Origin: Acidovorax sp. Leaf78
Lineage (GTDB): Bacteria; Pseudomonadota; Gammaproteobacteria; Burkholderiales; Burkholderiaceae_C
NCBI RefSeq assembly: GCF_001422735.1
Contig: NZ_LMLZ01000003.1
Coordinates: forward strand, 1 to 64,000
Length of the DNA stretch: 64,000 nt
Reading direction: 5' to 3'
Part shown: positions 34,959 to 43,532 of the stretch, piece by piece
Numbering within the stretch: position 1 is the stretch's first letter
How the letters are laid out: each line of letters starts with the position of its first letter
Made by a program: the position numbers and the translations under genes
The notes under the pieces: generated by a model
What the model was told of the DNA's origin: nothing
The model's database searches: none
What the model saw: the letters and a program-made list of their open reading frames with translations, nothing else

Positions 34959-35582
34959 ATGGACGCCATGCAAACGCAGCCCACCAAACCGTCCTTCAAG
35001 GAGCAGATGCACCAGGCCCGCGAGGAAGCCATCCTGCGCTCCACCTGCCAACTGCTCGGCGAAAAAGCCTTCGACGCCATGACCATGGACGACGTGGCCA
35101 ACGCCGTGGGCATCGCCAAGGCCAGCCTGTACAAGCATTTCTGCAGCAAGGAAGAGTTGTGCAGCGCCGCCATGGTGCAGATCCTGGGGCGGGTGAAGGC
35201 CTACCTTGCCAGCCTGCCGCAGGAGATGCCACCGGTGGAAAAGCTGCAGTCCCTGGTGCGCTGGTCACTGGAGCGCCTGCTGACCAACGAGATGCCGCTG
35301 CTGCCCAGCCGCAATTCCACGCTGCGCGCGGTGCTGATGGCCAACAAGGACTACCTCGACGGCCTGGTCACCGTGAGCGACCAGATCGGCGAGTGGATCA
35401 CGGTGGCCCAGTCGCAGGGCCTGATCAACCCCACGCTGCCGCCGCTGGTGGTGCTCTACACGCTGTACGCCCGCGCCTGCGACCCGGTGGTGAGCTTCCT
35501 CAAGGAAGGCGGGCAGTATTCGGACGCCGAGATCATCGACCTGGTGGTGCGCACCTGCTTCGAGGGGCTGGCGGCGCGCTAG
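34959..35582 (+). CDS. TetR-family transcriptional regulator
   Basis: About 207 residues. The DNA-binding helix-turn-helix is REEAILRSTCQLLGEKAFDAMTMDDVANAVGIAKASLYKHFCSKEELC (in pieces), typical of TetR. The C-terminal domain resembles TetR_C_33-like ligand-binding regions. Two ATG codons (34959, 34968) are possible; neither has a clear Shine-Dalgarno sequence. No partner gene is divergent; the palindrome upstream suggests autorepression. Ligand unknown. Confidence 0.87.
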   Translation: MDAMQTQPTKPSFKEQMHQAREEAILRSTCQLLGEKAFDAMTMDDVANAVGIAKASLYKHFCSKEELCSAAMVQILGRVKAYLASLPQEMPPVEKLQSLVRWSLERLLTNEMPLLPSRNSTLRAVLMANKDYLDGLVTVSDQIGEWITVAQSQGLINPTLPPLVVLYTLYARACDPVVSFLKEGGQYSDAEIIDLVVRTCFEGLAAR

Positions 35583-35606
35583 TCCTGGCGCAGATCACGC
35601 CCTCAC

Positions 35607-35636
35607 GCAAAAAGCCTTGCATGCCGGGCTTTTTGC
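35607..35636 (+). terminator. Bidirectional intrinsic terminator
   Basis: GCAAAAAGCC pairs with GGCTTTTTGC, with T-runs on both strands. It separates the convergent TetR and universal stress protein genes. Confidence 0.82.
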
Positions 35637-35671
35637 ATGGCGAGCGGCACGGGCCGCGCCGCTTTAGTGCA

Positions 35672-36094
35672 TCAGCGCACCAGCAGCACCGGCACTTTGC
35701 TGTGTGCCAGCACCTGGGTGGTCACCGAGCCCATGACCAGCGTGGCCAGCGCTCCGTGGCCGTGGGAGCCCATCACCAGCAGGTCGAACTTGCCCGAGTC
35801 CGCCACCTTGGCGATGGACTCGCCCACCGCGCCCACCTTGATGCTGCGCTTGGCGTCGATGCCGTGGCGGCCGAGGAACTTGCACACGGGGGCGAGGACC
35901 TTCTCGGCTTCTTCGGCGTGGTAGTTGTCCACCACGTCCTTGCCCAGCGCAGAGCGTGCGCGGGCGGGCAGCGGGGCCTGCACGGTGAGCACGGTGTACT
36001 GGTGGTTGCCGCTGAGCAGTTCCTCGTGGGTGGCGAGGTAGGCCAGCATTTTCTTGGTGTACGCGCTGCCGTCGACAGCAAGCAGGATGTTCAT
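35672..36094 (-). CDS. Universal stress protein (UspA family)
   Basis: 140 residues. The fold starts MNILLAVDGSAYTKKMLAYLA and the ATP-binding loop is seen as VMGSHGHGALATLVMGSVTTQVLAHSKVPVLLV (in pieces), with the G-2x-G-9x-G(S/T) motif. It is thought to act in stress survival, binding ATP. GGAG lies before the ATG at 36094. A 12-codon reading frame with a strong Shine-Dalgarno sequence lies 31 bases upstream. Confidence 0.92.
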   Translation of the reverse strand: MNILLAVDGSAYTKKMLAYLATHEELLSGNHQYTVLTVQAPLPARARSALGKDVVDNYHAEEAEKVLAPVCKFLGRHGIDAKRSIKVGAVGESIAKVADSGKFDLLVMGSHGHGALATLVMGSVTTQVLAHSKVPVLLVR

Positions 36095-36125
36095 GAGGTG
36101 CTCCAGAAAAAGGGATGGGGTCAGA

Positions 36126-36164
36126 CTACTGCGCGGGGACTTCTGTTGTCTTGACCTGGGTCAT
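36126..36164 (-). CDS. 12-codon leader reading frame upstream of the universal stress gene
   Basis: MTQVKTTEVPAQ, ATG at 36164 and TAG at 36126-36128. AGGAG lies seven bases before the ATG, a better site than that of many full genes here. It ends 31 bases before the universal stress gene. It could encode a leader peptide regulating the downstream gene by translational coupling, or a tiny protein; no stalling motif is evident. Confidence 0.5.
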   Translation of the reverse strand: MTQVKTTEVPAQ

Positions 36165-36210
36165 GCTTTTTCTCCTGCGCCTGCGGCGCCGTGGGGCACC
36201 CGCAAGCCCA

Positions 36211-37056
36211 TCATACGGTGACGCAAAAATGCGGCTCGAACGCAGCCTGCTCGCCCTTGCGGGCATAGCCCAGCGGGTTGGCCACTACGCGGCACTGCCA
36301 GGGCACACCGTTGGCGTGCACGCCGCGCACCACATAGTCGCTGGGGGCGTGCAGGTGGCCGTGCAGCCAGAGCTGGGCCTGGGGCAACAGGGCATCGAGC
36401 GCATTGCAAAAACCCGCGGTGCCGGGCACCAGGCCGTAGCGCGGGTCGGCGCTCAGGAGGCTGGGCGCGAAGTGCGTGACCACCACCGTGGGGCCGTCGA
36501 ACGGCGTCGCCAGCGCTGCGGAGAGCCAGGCCTGGCTGGCCAGGGCTTCCTCGCGCATCGGCTCTGCCAGAAAGGGCTCGCCCTGGCGCGTGCCGCCCGT
36601 CTTGCGCAGGTAGAAGTTCGCGGCGCGGAAGGCCTTGTCGCGGTGCTTCAGGCGGCGGGTGATGTCGGTGGCGCCTTCATGCTCAGCCAGGGCGTCGAAG
36701 TCGCTCCAGAGCGTGGCACCGACAAAGCGCACGCCGTGCAGCTGCAGCGTTTCACGCTCCAGCCACGCAATGCCCAGCCGCTCGCAGGTGCGGCGCAGGC
36801 GGGCATGGGCTTCGTCGAAGTCCTGCGCGTCGTACTCGTGGTTGCCGGGCACGAAGAGCACGGGGGTGGGCCAGCCCGCGTATTGGGGCAGGGGTGAAAA
36901 GCGCGCCAGGCCGAAGTCGTCGTCGGCCAGCAGTGAGCCCGTCTGGTAGGAGCCCACGTCCCCGGCCAGCACCAGCACGTCGGCACCCGGCGCAGGTTCG
37001 GGCTTGAAATGGGGGTGGACTTCCAGGTGCAGGTCGGACAGCAGTTGAATCTTCAT
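36211..37056 (-). CDS. Calcineurin-like metallophosphoesterase
   Basis: 281 residues. All metal-binding motifs are present: D8-x-H10 (SDLHLE), GDVGS (D33), GNHE (N72, H73, E74), VVTHFAP and LWLHGHLHAPSDY. The fold hydrolyses phosphodiesters or phosphomonoesters with a dinuclear metal centre. Compared with the family's UDP-sugar hydrolases or cAMP phosphodiesterases, no subfamily is clear. The start at 37056 gives MKIQLLSDLHLE. It is alone, 32 bases from the end of a LysR gene on the same strand. Confidence 0.88.
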   Translation of the reverse strand: MKIQLLSDLHLEVHPHFKPEPAPGADVLVLAGDVGSYQTGSLLADDDFGLARFSPLPQYAGWPTPVLFVPGNHEYDAQDFDEAHARLRRTCERLGIAWLERETLQLHGVRFVGATLWSDFDALAEHEGATDITRRLKHRDKAFRAANFYLRKTGGTRQGEPFLAEPMREEALASQAWLSAALATPFDGPTVVVTHFAPSLLSADPRYGLVPGTAGFCNALDALLPQAQLWLHGHLHAPSDYVVRGVHANGVPWQCRVVANPLGYARKGEQAAFEPHFCVTV

Positions 37057-37088
37057 GGACCGGGCAGTCTACGTCCTCGCGCAAATCC

Positions 37089-38048
37089 TCAGGTTTCGGG
37101 AAAGGTCCGCCGGGCCGACCGCGCCAAGGCCTGCAGCAGCCACGTCATGGCGGTCTGCTGGGCGCTGCGGCGGCGCCACAGGGCATCCACGTGCACGGGC
37201 GGCACGTCCAGCGGCAGGGTGCGTTGCACCAGCGCATCGGCGATCCCGGTCACCGGAACGAAGTGGCGTGGCAGCACGGTGAGCAGGTCCGAGCCCGAGA
37301 CCACCCGTCCGGCCGTGAAGAACTGGTTGACGGTGATCACGACCTTGCGCTCGCGCCCCAGCGACGCCAAGGCCTCGTCGATGAAGCCGAAGGGCCGGCC
37401 CGAGAAGCTCACCAGCATGTGGCGGGCCTCGCAGTACACGTCCAGCGTCAGGGGCGCGGTGGCCAGTGGATGGCCCTGGCGCATCACGCACACGTATTCG
37501 CCGTCGTACAGGCGCCGGCTCTCGAAAGCCACCGCATCGCCCGACTGGGCGCGCGCCGTCAGGTCGGCCAGCACGGCAGGGAAGTAGCCCACGGCCATGT
37601 CGGCCGCCTCGTCATCGAGCAGGCGGCGGGGGTCGCGGGTGGTCAGCGGCAGCACGCGGATGGCGATGCCGGGCGCCTCGCGCTCGATGATCTCGACCAG
37701 CGCTGGCACCAGCGTGGCCGCAGTGGCGTCGGCCATGGCCAGCACAAAGGTGGATTCGGCCGTGGCAGGGTCGAACCGCCCGGGCGCGAAGGAGTCCTGC
37801 AACTGCGCCAGCGCTTCGCGCACCGGTGGCCACAGGGCCAGCGCGCGGGCGGTGGGCTCCACACCCTGGCCGCTGCGCACCACCAGCTCGTCGCCCACCA
37901 CGTCCCGCAGGCGGCGCATCGCGTTGCTCACGGCGGGTTGGGTGATGGACAGCTTGTGGGCCGCGCGCGTCAGGCTGCGCTCTGCCATCACCTCGTCGAA
38001 AACACGCAACAAGTTGAGGTCCAGGGAGCGGAAGTTCAAAGGTGTCAT
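37089..38048 (-). CDS. LysR-family transcriptional regulator
   Basis: 319 residues. The helix-turn-helix (residues about 5-65) contains LDLNLLRVFDEVMAERSLTRAAHKLSITQPAVSNAMRRLRDVVGD (in pieces), typical of the NodD/NahR subgroup. The effector domain follows. It is divergent from the small membrane protein gene at 38186, with an ATTCAA-N9-TTGAAT palindrome (38091) between them, suggesting local control. Effector unknown. Confidence 0.88.
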   Translation of the reverse strand: MTPLNFRSLDLNLLRVFDEVMAERSLTRAAHKLSITQPAVSNAMRRLRDVVGDELVVRSGQGVEPTARALALWPPVREALAQLQDSFAPGRFDPATAESTFVLAMADATAATLVPALVEIIEREAPGIAIRVLPLTTRDPRRLLDDEAADMAVGYFPAVLADLTARAQSGDAVAFESRRLYDGEYVCVMRQGHPLATAPLTLDVYCEARHMLVSFSGRPFGFIDEALASLGRERKVVITVNQFFTAGRVVSGSDLLTVLPRHFVPVTGIADALVQRTLPLDVPPVHVDALWRRRSAQQTAMTWLLQALARSARRTFPET

Positions 38049-38090
38049 GGCTGTGCCTGCCAGCAATTATCACCAATGTGAATATCCATG

Positions 38091-38111
38091 ATTCAAAATA
38101 TAAACTTGAAT
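38091..38111. promoter_or_regulatory. LysR-type box between divergent genes
   Basis: ATTCAA and TTGAAT separated by nine bases, an interrupted palindrome containing the T-N11-A pattern of LysR binding sites, 43 bases upstream of the LysR start. Confidence 0.6.
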
Positions 38112-38185
38112 GCTGAAAGGGTAAACCCTAATATCACCCCATCGCCCGGCAATCACGCCACAAGCGTTAGAAAAGGGAAACCGAA

Positions 38186-38626
38186 ATGACCACCTTCGCA
38201 CACGTTGACTACCCCACCGAACACCTTGGCGTTGTACGCGCCGAAAACGCCGCCGCTGCCCTGAAGCGCGCCGCCACCCAATTTGACGGCGCCCGTGGCG
38301 CTGCCACCCTCCTGCTGGCTGCCGTGGTGTCCGCACTGCTGGTGGTGGCCCACCAAGTGGTCGACACCTGGACCGAAGGCCACCTGCTGGCCGCGTGGAT
38401 GGTGTTGTGGCTCGTCGCCTTCGCCGCCCTGGCCCTGCTGACCTCGCCAGCACGCCGTGCCAGCGCTGTCCTGCGCGTGGCTGGCAAGGCCTTCACCGAA
38501 AACCGCCGCCGCGCTGCCGAAGACGAGCGCACCTGGCAAGTCGCCATGAAGGACCCCCGCATCATGGCCGAACTGAACCACGCCATGGGCATCGCCACGG
38601 TGAGCGACATTCGCAAGTACTACTGA
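38186..38626 (+). CDS. Small membrane protein of unknown function
   Basis: 146 residues. The N-terminal segment MTTFAHVDYPTEHLGVVRAE is soluble, then two transmembrane helices lie in AATLLLAAVVSALLVVAHQVV and LLAAWMVLWLVAFAALALL. The C-terminal part is basic, then ends DPRIMAELNHAMGIATVSDIRKYY, which could form an amphipathic helix. Family unknown. GGGA precedes the ATG. Divergent from a LysR gene with a palindrome between, so regulation by it is likely. A strong terminator follows at 38667. Confidence 0.75.
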   Translation: MTTFAHVDYPTEHLGVVRAENAAAALKRAATQFDGARGAATLLLAAVVSALLVVAHQVVDTWTEGHLLAAWMVLWLVAFAALALLTSPARRASAVLRVAGKAFTENRRRAAEDERTWQVAMKDPRIMAELNHAMGIATVSDIRKYY

Positions 38627-38666
38627 GATGGACGGTGCGGCCAGACCGCACGATCCGCTGAACTTT

Positions 38667-38699
38667 AAAAGCCGTGGCGTTCTCGCCACGGCTTTTTTT
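38667..38699 (+). terminator. Intrinsic terminator
   Basis: AAAAGCCGTGGCG, short loop, CGCCACGGC then TTTTTTT. It ends the membrane protein transcript. Confidence 0.9.
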
Positions 38700-38747
38700 G
38701 TGGCCTGCAGATTGGCACGGCATCGGCCATAGGTCGAAGGCAGGCAT

Positions 38748-38787
38748 TAAAAAACCGCCCGGTCATCAGACGGGGCGGTTCTTCTTG
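38748..38787 (-). terminator. Intrinsic terminator of pckG
   Basis: On the minus strand AACCGCCCC, an 11-base loop, GGGCGGTT then TTTTT. It lies 40-80 bases past the pckG stop codon. Confidence 0.88.
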
Positions 38788-38827
38788 GTCGTGGGGATGG
38801 GCCGACCTTACGGTCCAACCCAAAGCG

Positions 38828-40699
38828 TCAGGCAGCCAAGCGCTTTTCCAATGCTGCCTTGGTATCGAGCAGTGCCTTGGGCAGGTGGTACGCCAGCTGT
38901 TCGAAGTGCGCATCGTGCAGCTTGAACTCTTCTGCCCACGCGGCCTTGTCGATGCGGGTCACGGCCTCGAACTGCTGGGCGTTGAAGTCGATGCCCGTCC
39001 AGTTGATCTCTGCGTACTGGGGAGCCACGCCGAACATCGTCTCCGTTCCCTGGGCGGTGCCTTCCAGGCGGTCGATCATCCACTTGAGCACGCGCATGTT
39101 GTCGCCGTAGCCGGGCCAGACGAACTTGCCGGCCTCGTCCTTGCGGAACCAGTTCACGCAGAAGACCTTGGGCAGCGCCTTGCCGGTGGCGGCGATCTTG
39201 CCTTCCATGTCGAGCCAGTGCTGGAAGTAGTCGCTCATGTTGTAGCCGCAGAATGGCAGCATGGCGAACGGGTCGCGGCGCACCACGCCCTGGGCGCCGA
39301 AGGCGGCGGCGGTGGTTTCCGAGCCCATGGTCGCGGCCATGTACACGCCTTCCGTCCAGGTGCGGGCTTCGGTCACCAGGGGCACGGTGGTCGAGCGGCG
39401 GCCGCCGAAGATGAACGCGTCGATCGCCACACCGTTGGCGTCGTCCCACTGCGCATCGAGCGCGGGGTTGTTGGCGGCAGCCACGGTGAAGCGCGAGTTG
39501 GGGTGAGCGGCCTTCGCGCCGGTTTCCTTGGCGATCTGGGGCGTCCAGTCCTTGCCTTGCCAGTCGATCAGGTGGTCGGGCAGCTTGCCGGTGTCCTTTT
39601 CCATGCCTTCCCACCACACGTCGCCGTCGTCCGTCAGGGCCACGTTGGTGAAGATCACGTCCCGGCCCAGCGACAGCATGCAGTTGGGGTTGGTGTGCAT
39701 GTTGGTGCCGGGGGCCACGCCGAAGTAGCCGGCTTCGGGGTTGATGGCGACCATCTTGCCGTCGGCGTTGGGCTTGATCCAGGCGATGTCGTCACCGATG
39801 GTGGTGATCTTCCAGCCGGCAAAGCCGGCCTCGGGCGGCACCAGCATCGAGAAATTGGTCTTGCCACAGGCACTGGGGAAGGCCGCTGCCACGTGGTACT
39901 TCTTGCCAGCGGGGTTGGTCACGCCCAGGATGAGCATGTGCTCGGCCAGCCAGCCCTGATCGCGGCCCATGGTCGATGCGATGCGCAGGGCCAGGCACTT
40001 CTTGCCCAGCAGCGCGTTGCCGCCGTAGCCCGAGCCGTACGACCAGATCTCGCGCGTCTCGGGATAGTGGACGATGTACTTGACCTTCGGGTTGCAGGGC
40101 CAGCTCGTGGTGTCCTTCTCGCCATCGGCCAGGGGGGCGCCCACGGTGTGCATGCAGGGCACGAACTCGCCTTCCACGCCCAGCACGTCGTACACGGCCT
40201 TGCCCATGCGGGTCATCAGGCGCTGGTTCACGGCCACGTAGGCGCTGTCGGTCAGCTCCACGCCGATGTGGGCGATGTGGCTACCCAGCGGGCCCATGCT
40301 GAAAGGCACCACGTACATGGTGCGGCCCTTCATGCAGCCGTCGAACAGGGGCTGCAGCGTGGCGCGCATCTCGGCGGGCGCCATCCAGTTGTTGGTGGGG
40401 CCGGCGTCTTCCTTGGCGGCCGAGCAGATGTAGGTGCGGTCTTCCACGCGGGCCACGTCCGACGGGTCGGACCAGGCCAGGAAGCTGTCGGGGCGCTTGG
40501 CGGGGTTGAGCTTCTTGAAGGTGCCGGCGTCGACCAGCTGCTGGCACAGGCGGTCGTACTCTTCCTTCGTGCCATCGCACCAGTAGATGCTTTCGGGCTT
40601 GCACAGGGCGGCCATGTCGGCCACCCAGGCGAGCAGCCGGGCGTTCTTGACGTACGTGGGGGCGTTGAGATTCAGGCCCTGCATGGTGGGTGCGTTCAT
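38828..40699 (-). CDS. pckG: Phosphoenolpyruvate carboxykinase (GTP)
   Basis: 623 residues, the expected length of GTP-dependent PEPCK, converting oxaloacetate and GTP to phosphoenolpyruvate and CO2 in gluconeogenesis. The nucleotide loop is FPSACGKTN (P275-N282, with hyperreactive C278). Substrate and metal sites lie in [23 protein letters not shown] and FNxxxFGRRRST-like [14 protein letters not shown]. Oddly for bacteria the GTP form is used, but this is usual in Burkholderiales. Its upstream region (40943) shares a 19-bp motif with gdhA. Confidence 0.96.
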   Translation of the reverse strand: MNAPTMQGLNLNAPTYVKNARLLAWVADMAALCKPESIYWCDGTKEEYDRLCQQLVDAGTFKKLNPAKRPDSFLAWSDPSDVARVEDRTYICSAAKEDAGPTNNWMAPAEMRATLQPLFDGCMKGRTMYVVPFSMGPLGSHIAHIGVELTDSAYVAVNQRLMTRMGKAVYDVLGVEGEFVPCMHTVGAPLADGEKDTTSWPCNPKVKYIVHYPETREIWSYGSGYGGNALLGKKCLALRIASTMGRDQGWLAEHMLILGVTNPAGKKYHVAAAFPSACGKTNFSMLVPPEAGFAGWKITTIGDDIAWIKPNADGKMVAINPEAGYFGVAPGTNMHTNPNCMLSLGRDVIFTNVALTDDGDVWWEGMEKDTGKLPDHLIDWQGKDWTPQIAKETGAKAAHPNSRFTVAAANNPALDAQWDDANGVAIDAFIFGGRRSTTVPLVTEARTWTEGVYMAATMGSETTAAAFGAQGVVRRDPFAMLPFCGYNMSDYFQHWLDMEGKIAATGKALPKVFCVNWFRKDEAGKFVWPGYGDNMRVLKWMIDRLEGTAQGTETMFGVAPQYAEINWTGIDFNAQQFEAVTRIDKAAWAEEFKLHDAHFEQLAYHLPKALLDTKAALEKRLAA

Positions 40700-41047
40700 C
40701 GGGAGCTTCCTAAGTTAAAAAACAGTTTTTTCAAAGGAAGCGAACCGAGGGGTACGCGAAAAGGCCTGGCGCAGGTGCGATGCTGAGCGCTGCCTTTGAA
40801 AAAACGGCTTTCGTGCTCAGTCGGCGGGCGGGCGCAGGGGTCAGCCCCACGGTGTGGCGGCTATTCCACGGAGTCCGCGGGTCGGCTGGGATGTCAATTT
40901 TATGAATCTGCTGCCGACTTGTCTGTCAGACTCGCCCCAAAATTATGCAAAAGATGCATGAGGTTATGTGGGGTTGAGGGTGGCATGGCGACCCGTTTGA
41001 GCAGCGGCACTGCCCTCCGAAACCGGCGCGCCCTGAGACCCGTGCAC
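40700..41047. other. Upstream region of pckG
   Basis: No gene. It contains AT-rich stretches near the start codon (aaaaaacagttttttc), a second A-rich run near 40796, and the 19-bp motif at 40943-40961. A long leader or distant promoter for pckG is implied. Confidence 0.45.
40943..40961 (-). promoter_or_regulatory. Operator candidate shared with gdhA
   Basis: On the pckG strand TCATGCATCTTTTGCATAA, matching TTATGCATCAAACGCATAA upstream of gdhA at 14 of 19 positions, with mismatches mostly in the centre. About 245 bases upstream of pckG. Confidence 0.5.
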
Positions 41048-41196
41048 CCGTGGAACTGGCTCCGCCAGGCCACCGGGTGCGTCCCCCTTCAGGGGCTGAG
41101 GCCTGCGGCTCCAAGCCTGCCTGCGCAGGCTTGGACAGGCCGAAGAGGCCGCGAGTCTGGCGCGCGCTACCGAGGCGCCGCAGGCGACTCAGGGGG
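41048..41196 (-). repeat. Family B 3'-end repeat, copy 3 (with extra hairpins)
   Basis: Starts on the queC strand CCCCCTGAGTCGCC and ends CCAGTTCCACGG, with an extra internal block including gcctgcgcaggc. The TGA of CCCCCTGAG is the stop codon of queC, as in copy 2. Confidence 0.78.
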
Positions 41197-41896
41197 TTTT
41201 CCTGCCCTTCCAGCGCTCGTACCCGGCCTTGCGCAATTCGCAGGCGGGGCAGGTGCCGCAGCCATGGCCCCAGGCATGCAGCGTGCCGCGCACGCCGTGG
41301 TAGCAGGTGTGCGACTCCTGGATGATCAGGTCCACCAGCGCGTCGCCGCCCAGGGTGCGGGCCAGCTCCCAGGTGTCGGCCTTGTCCAGCCACATGAGCG
41401 GCGTGTCGAAAGTGAAGCGTTGCCCCATGCCCAGCGACACGGCCACCTGCAGGGCCTTGAGCGTGTCGTCGCGGCAGTCGGGGTAGCCCGAAAAATCGGT
41501 CTCGCACATGCCGCCCACCAGCGTGTGCAGGCCACGCCGGTAGCCCACTGCGGCCGCCAGGTTGAAGAACAGCAGGTTGCGGCCGGGCACGAAGGTGTTG
41601 GGCAGGCCGGCGGCAGTCATCTGGATCTCGGTGTCGCTGGTCAGCGCGGTGTCGCTGATGCGGCCCAGCACCGCCAGGTCGAGCATGTGGTCCTCGCCCA
41701 GCCGCTCGCGCCACTGCGGAAAACGCTCGCGCATCTGCGCCAGCACCGTCTGGCGCGCCTGCAGTTCCACATGGTGGCGCTGACCGTAGTCGAAGCCGAT
41801 GGTCTCCACATGGGCGAAGTGCGTGAGCGCCCAGGCCAGGCAGGTGGTGGAGTCCTGGCCACCGGAGAAAAGAACGAGGGCGTGTCCGGGTCGCAT
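41189..41896 (-). CDS. queC: 7-cyano-7-deazaguanine synthase
   Basis: 235 residues. QueC converts 7-carboxy-7-deazaguanine to preQ0 using ATP and ammonia, on the queuosine pathway. The PP-loop is [14 protein letters not shown] (S10-T15 region). The zinc-binding cysteines lie in CYHGVRG and [13 protein letters not shown] near the C-terminus. No other que genes are in the window. The TGA stop lies inside repeat B copy 3. Confidence 0.94.
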   Translation of the reverse strand: MRPGHALVLFSGGQDSTTCLAWALTHFAHVETIGFDYGQRHHVELQARQTVLAQMRERFPQWRERLGEDHMLDLAVLGRISDTALTSDTEIQMTAAGLPNTFVPGRNLLFFNLAAAVGYRRGLHTLVGGMCETDFSGYPDCRDDTLKALQVAVSLGMGQRFTFDTPLMWLDKADTWELARTLGGDALVDLIIQESHTCYHGVRGTLHAWGHGCGTCPACELRKAGYERWKGRKTP

Positions 41897-41956
41897 GGCA
41901 AGGCTCCTGGCGTGGGGTGGGGCGATGAGGGCAGGGGGGAAGGCTTGGCGTGGGCA

Positions 41957-41987
41957 AAAAAAAGCCCCGCAGCGCGGGGCTTTTTAT
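41957..41987 (-). terminator. Bidirectional intrinsic terminator
   Basis: AAGCCCCGC, AGC loop, GCGGGGCTT flanked by A- and T-runs, just past the 49-aa gene and upstream of queC. Confidence 0.88.
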
Positions 41988-42000
41988 GGTGCCCGGTGGC

Positions 42001-42150
42001 TCAGGCCATGTACACGGCGATGAAGGCCAGCAGGAAGATCAGCACGCCGCCCACCACAGGCAGCACGACCGGGGCCACGTGGACCACGTTCTCCACGGGG
42101 TCGTGGGGGTGGGATTCGGCGGGGGCGTGTGCAGTGTTGTGTTCGGACAT
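42001..42150 (-). CDS. 49-aa single-span membrane protein
   Basis: Starts MSEHNTAHAPAESHPHDP, a His/Pro-rich soluble end, followed by one transmembrane helix VAPVVLPVVGGVLIFLLAF and ending IAVYMA. The ATG at 42150 has GGAG upstream, and a strong terminator follows the stop, both supporting a real gene. Function unknown; the layout (short soluble N-terminus, one helix) resembles small respiratory-chain subunits, which is speculation. Confidence 0.7.
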   Translation of the reverse strand: MSEHNTAHAPAESHPHDPVENVVHVAPVVLPVVGGVLIFLLAFIAVYMA

Positions 42151-42280
42151 GGGGCGGCTCCAGATGCTTAAAACTTGCGCAATTCTAGCCGCGAGCGGCG
42201 CACTCTCCAAACGGCAGTACCGGTTCGCCGCGCCGCAGACGATCACGCCAGCGCAAACCCTGCCCATCGCCGGCCGGTTC

Positions 42281-43480
42281 TCAGATCAGCGCCGCCTCCA
42301 TGCCCGCCTCGCGCAGGCGGCCCAGCACGTCGTCGATGTGCGTCTTGCCCCGGGTCTGCAGCACCAGTTCGATCTCCACGTTCTGCGCCGCCAGCATGGT
42401 GAAGGCGCGCTGGTGGTGCACCTCTTCGATGTTGGCGCCCGCGTCGGCCACGGTGGCCGTGATGCGCGCCAGCACGCCGGGCACGTCGCGCGCGCTGACC
42501 TTGATGCGGGCCAGGCGGCCGGACCGTACCATGCCGCGCTCGATGATCGCGGCCAGCAGCAGCGGGTCGATGTTGCCGCCGCACAGCACCAGGCCCACGC
42601 GCTTGCCCTTGAAGCGCTCGGGGTAGCGCAACAATGCGGCCAAGCCCGCAGCGCCCGCGCCTTCGACCAGGGTCTTCTCGATCTCCAGCAGCATCAGCAC
42701 GGCCTGCTCGATGTCGCCCTCATCCACCAGCACCAGGTCGTCCACCAGGCGCTTGACGATCTCCTGCGTGATCTTGCCGGGCGTGCCCACGGCGATGCCT
42801 TCGGCGATGGTCGAGGTGCCCTGCGGGTGGCGGGTGCCCTGGACCGCATTCACCATGGCCGGAAAGCGCGTGGTCTGCACGCCCACGATCTCGATGCCGG
42901 GCTGGATGGCCTTGGCCGCCGTCGCCACGCCCGAGATCAGCCCGCCGCCGCCCACCGCGATCACCAGCGTGTCCAGGTCGGGCACGGCCTGCAGCATCTC
43001 CAGGCCCAGCGTGCCCTGGCCGGCCGCCACGCCTTCATCGTCGTAGGGGTGCACGAAGGTCAGCCCCTGCGCATCGGCCAGCGCATAGGCATGGGCGCGG
43101 GCTTCTTCCAGCGTATCGCCATGCAGCACGACCTCGGCGCCGAAGCCGCGGGTGCGCTCCACCTTCACGCCGGGCGTGAAGCGCGGCATCACGATCACGG
43201 CGCGCAGACCCAGGCGCTGTGCGTGGTAGGCCACGCCCTGCGCGTGGTTGCCGGCGCTCATGGCCACCACGCCGCGGGCGCGCTCTTCGTCGGACAGCAG
43301 CGTGAGCCGGTTGCACGCACCGCGCTCCTTGAAGGACGCCGTGAACTGCAGGTTCTCGAACTTGAGGAACACCTGCGCCCCCACGATCTGCGAGAGCGTC
43401 TTGGACTCCACGCAAGGGGTATCGAGCACATGGCCCTGCAGGCGGGTGGCGGCGTCGCGGATGTCTTGGAGGGTCAGCAT
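42281..43480 (-). CDS. ilvA: Threonine ammonia-lyase (short form with C-terminal ACT domain)
   Basis: 399 residues. Deaminates threonine to 2-oxobutanoate for isoleucine synthesis or threonine breakdown. The PLP lysine is K51 in ASFKERGACNR; the Gly-rich phosphate loop is AVGGGGLISG. The C-terminal 80 residues form one ACT domain (KVSARDVPGVLARITATVADAGANI), so this is the 400-residue class rather than the 500-residue E. coli IlvA. The start at 43480 gives MLTLQDIRDAATRL. It may be catabolic; feedback control cannot be judged. Confidence 0.9.
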   Translation of the reverse strand: MLTLQDIRDAATRLQGHVLDTPCVESKTLSQIVGAQVFLKFENLQFTASFKERGACNRLTLLSDEERARGVVAMSAGNHAQGVAYHAQRLGLRAVIVMPRFTPGVKVERTRGFGAEVVLHGDTLEEARAHAYALADAQGLTFVHPYDDEGVAAGQGTLGLEMLQAVPDLDTLVIAVGGGGLISGVATAAKAIQPGIEIVGVQTTRFPAMVNAVQGTRHPQGTSTIAEGIAVGTPGKITQEIVKRLVDDLVLVDEGDIEQAVLMLLEIEKTLVEGAGAAGLAALLRYPERFKGKRVGLVLCGGNIDPLLLAAIIERGMVRSGRLARIKVSARDVPGVLARITATVADAGANIEEVHHQRAFTMLAAQNVEIELVLQTRGKTHIDDVLGRLREAGMEAALI

Positions 43481-43532
43481 GGCGCCATTGTGGCGCAGTG
43501 CGTGGGGCGGTGGCCGCAGGGCACCGGCTGCC

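Noticed and set aside
38885-40786. 633-codon frame opposite pckG
   Set aside because: Antisense shadow; pckG has all catalytic motifs and a terminator.
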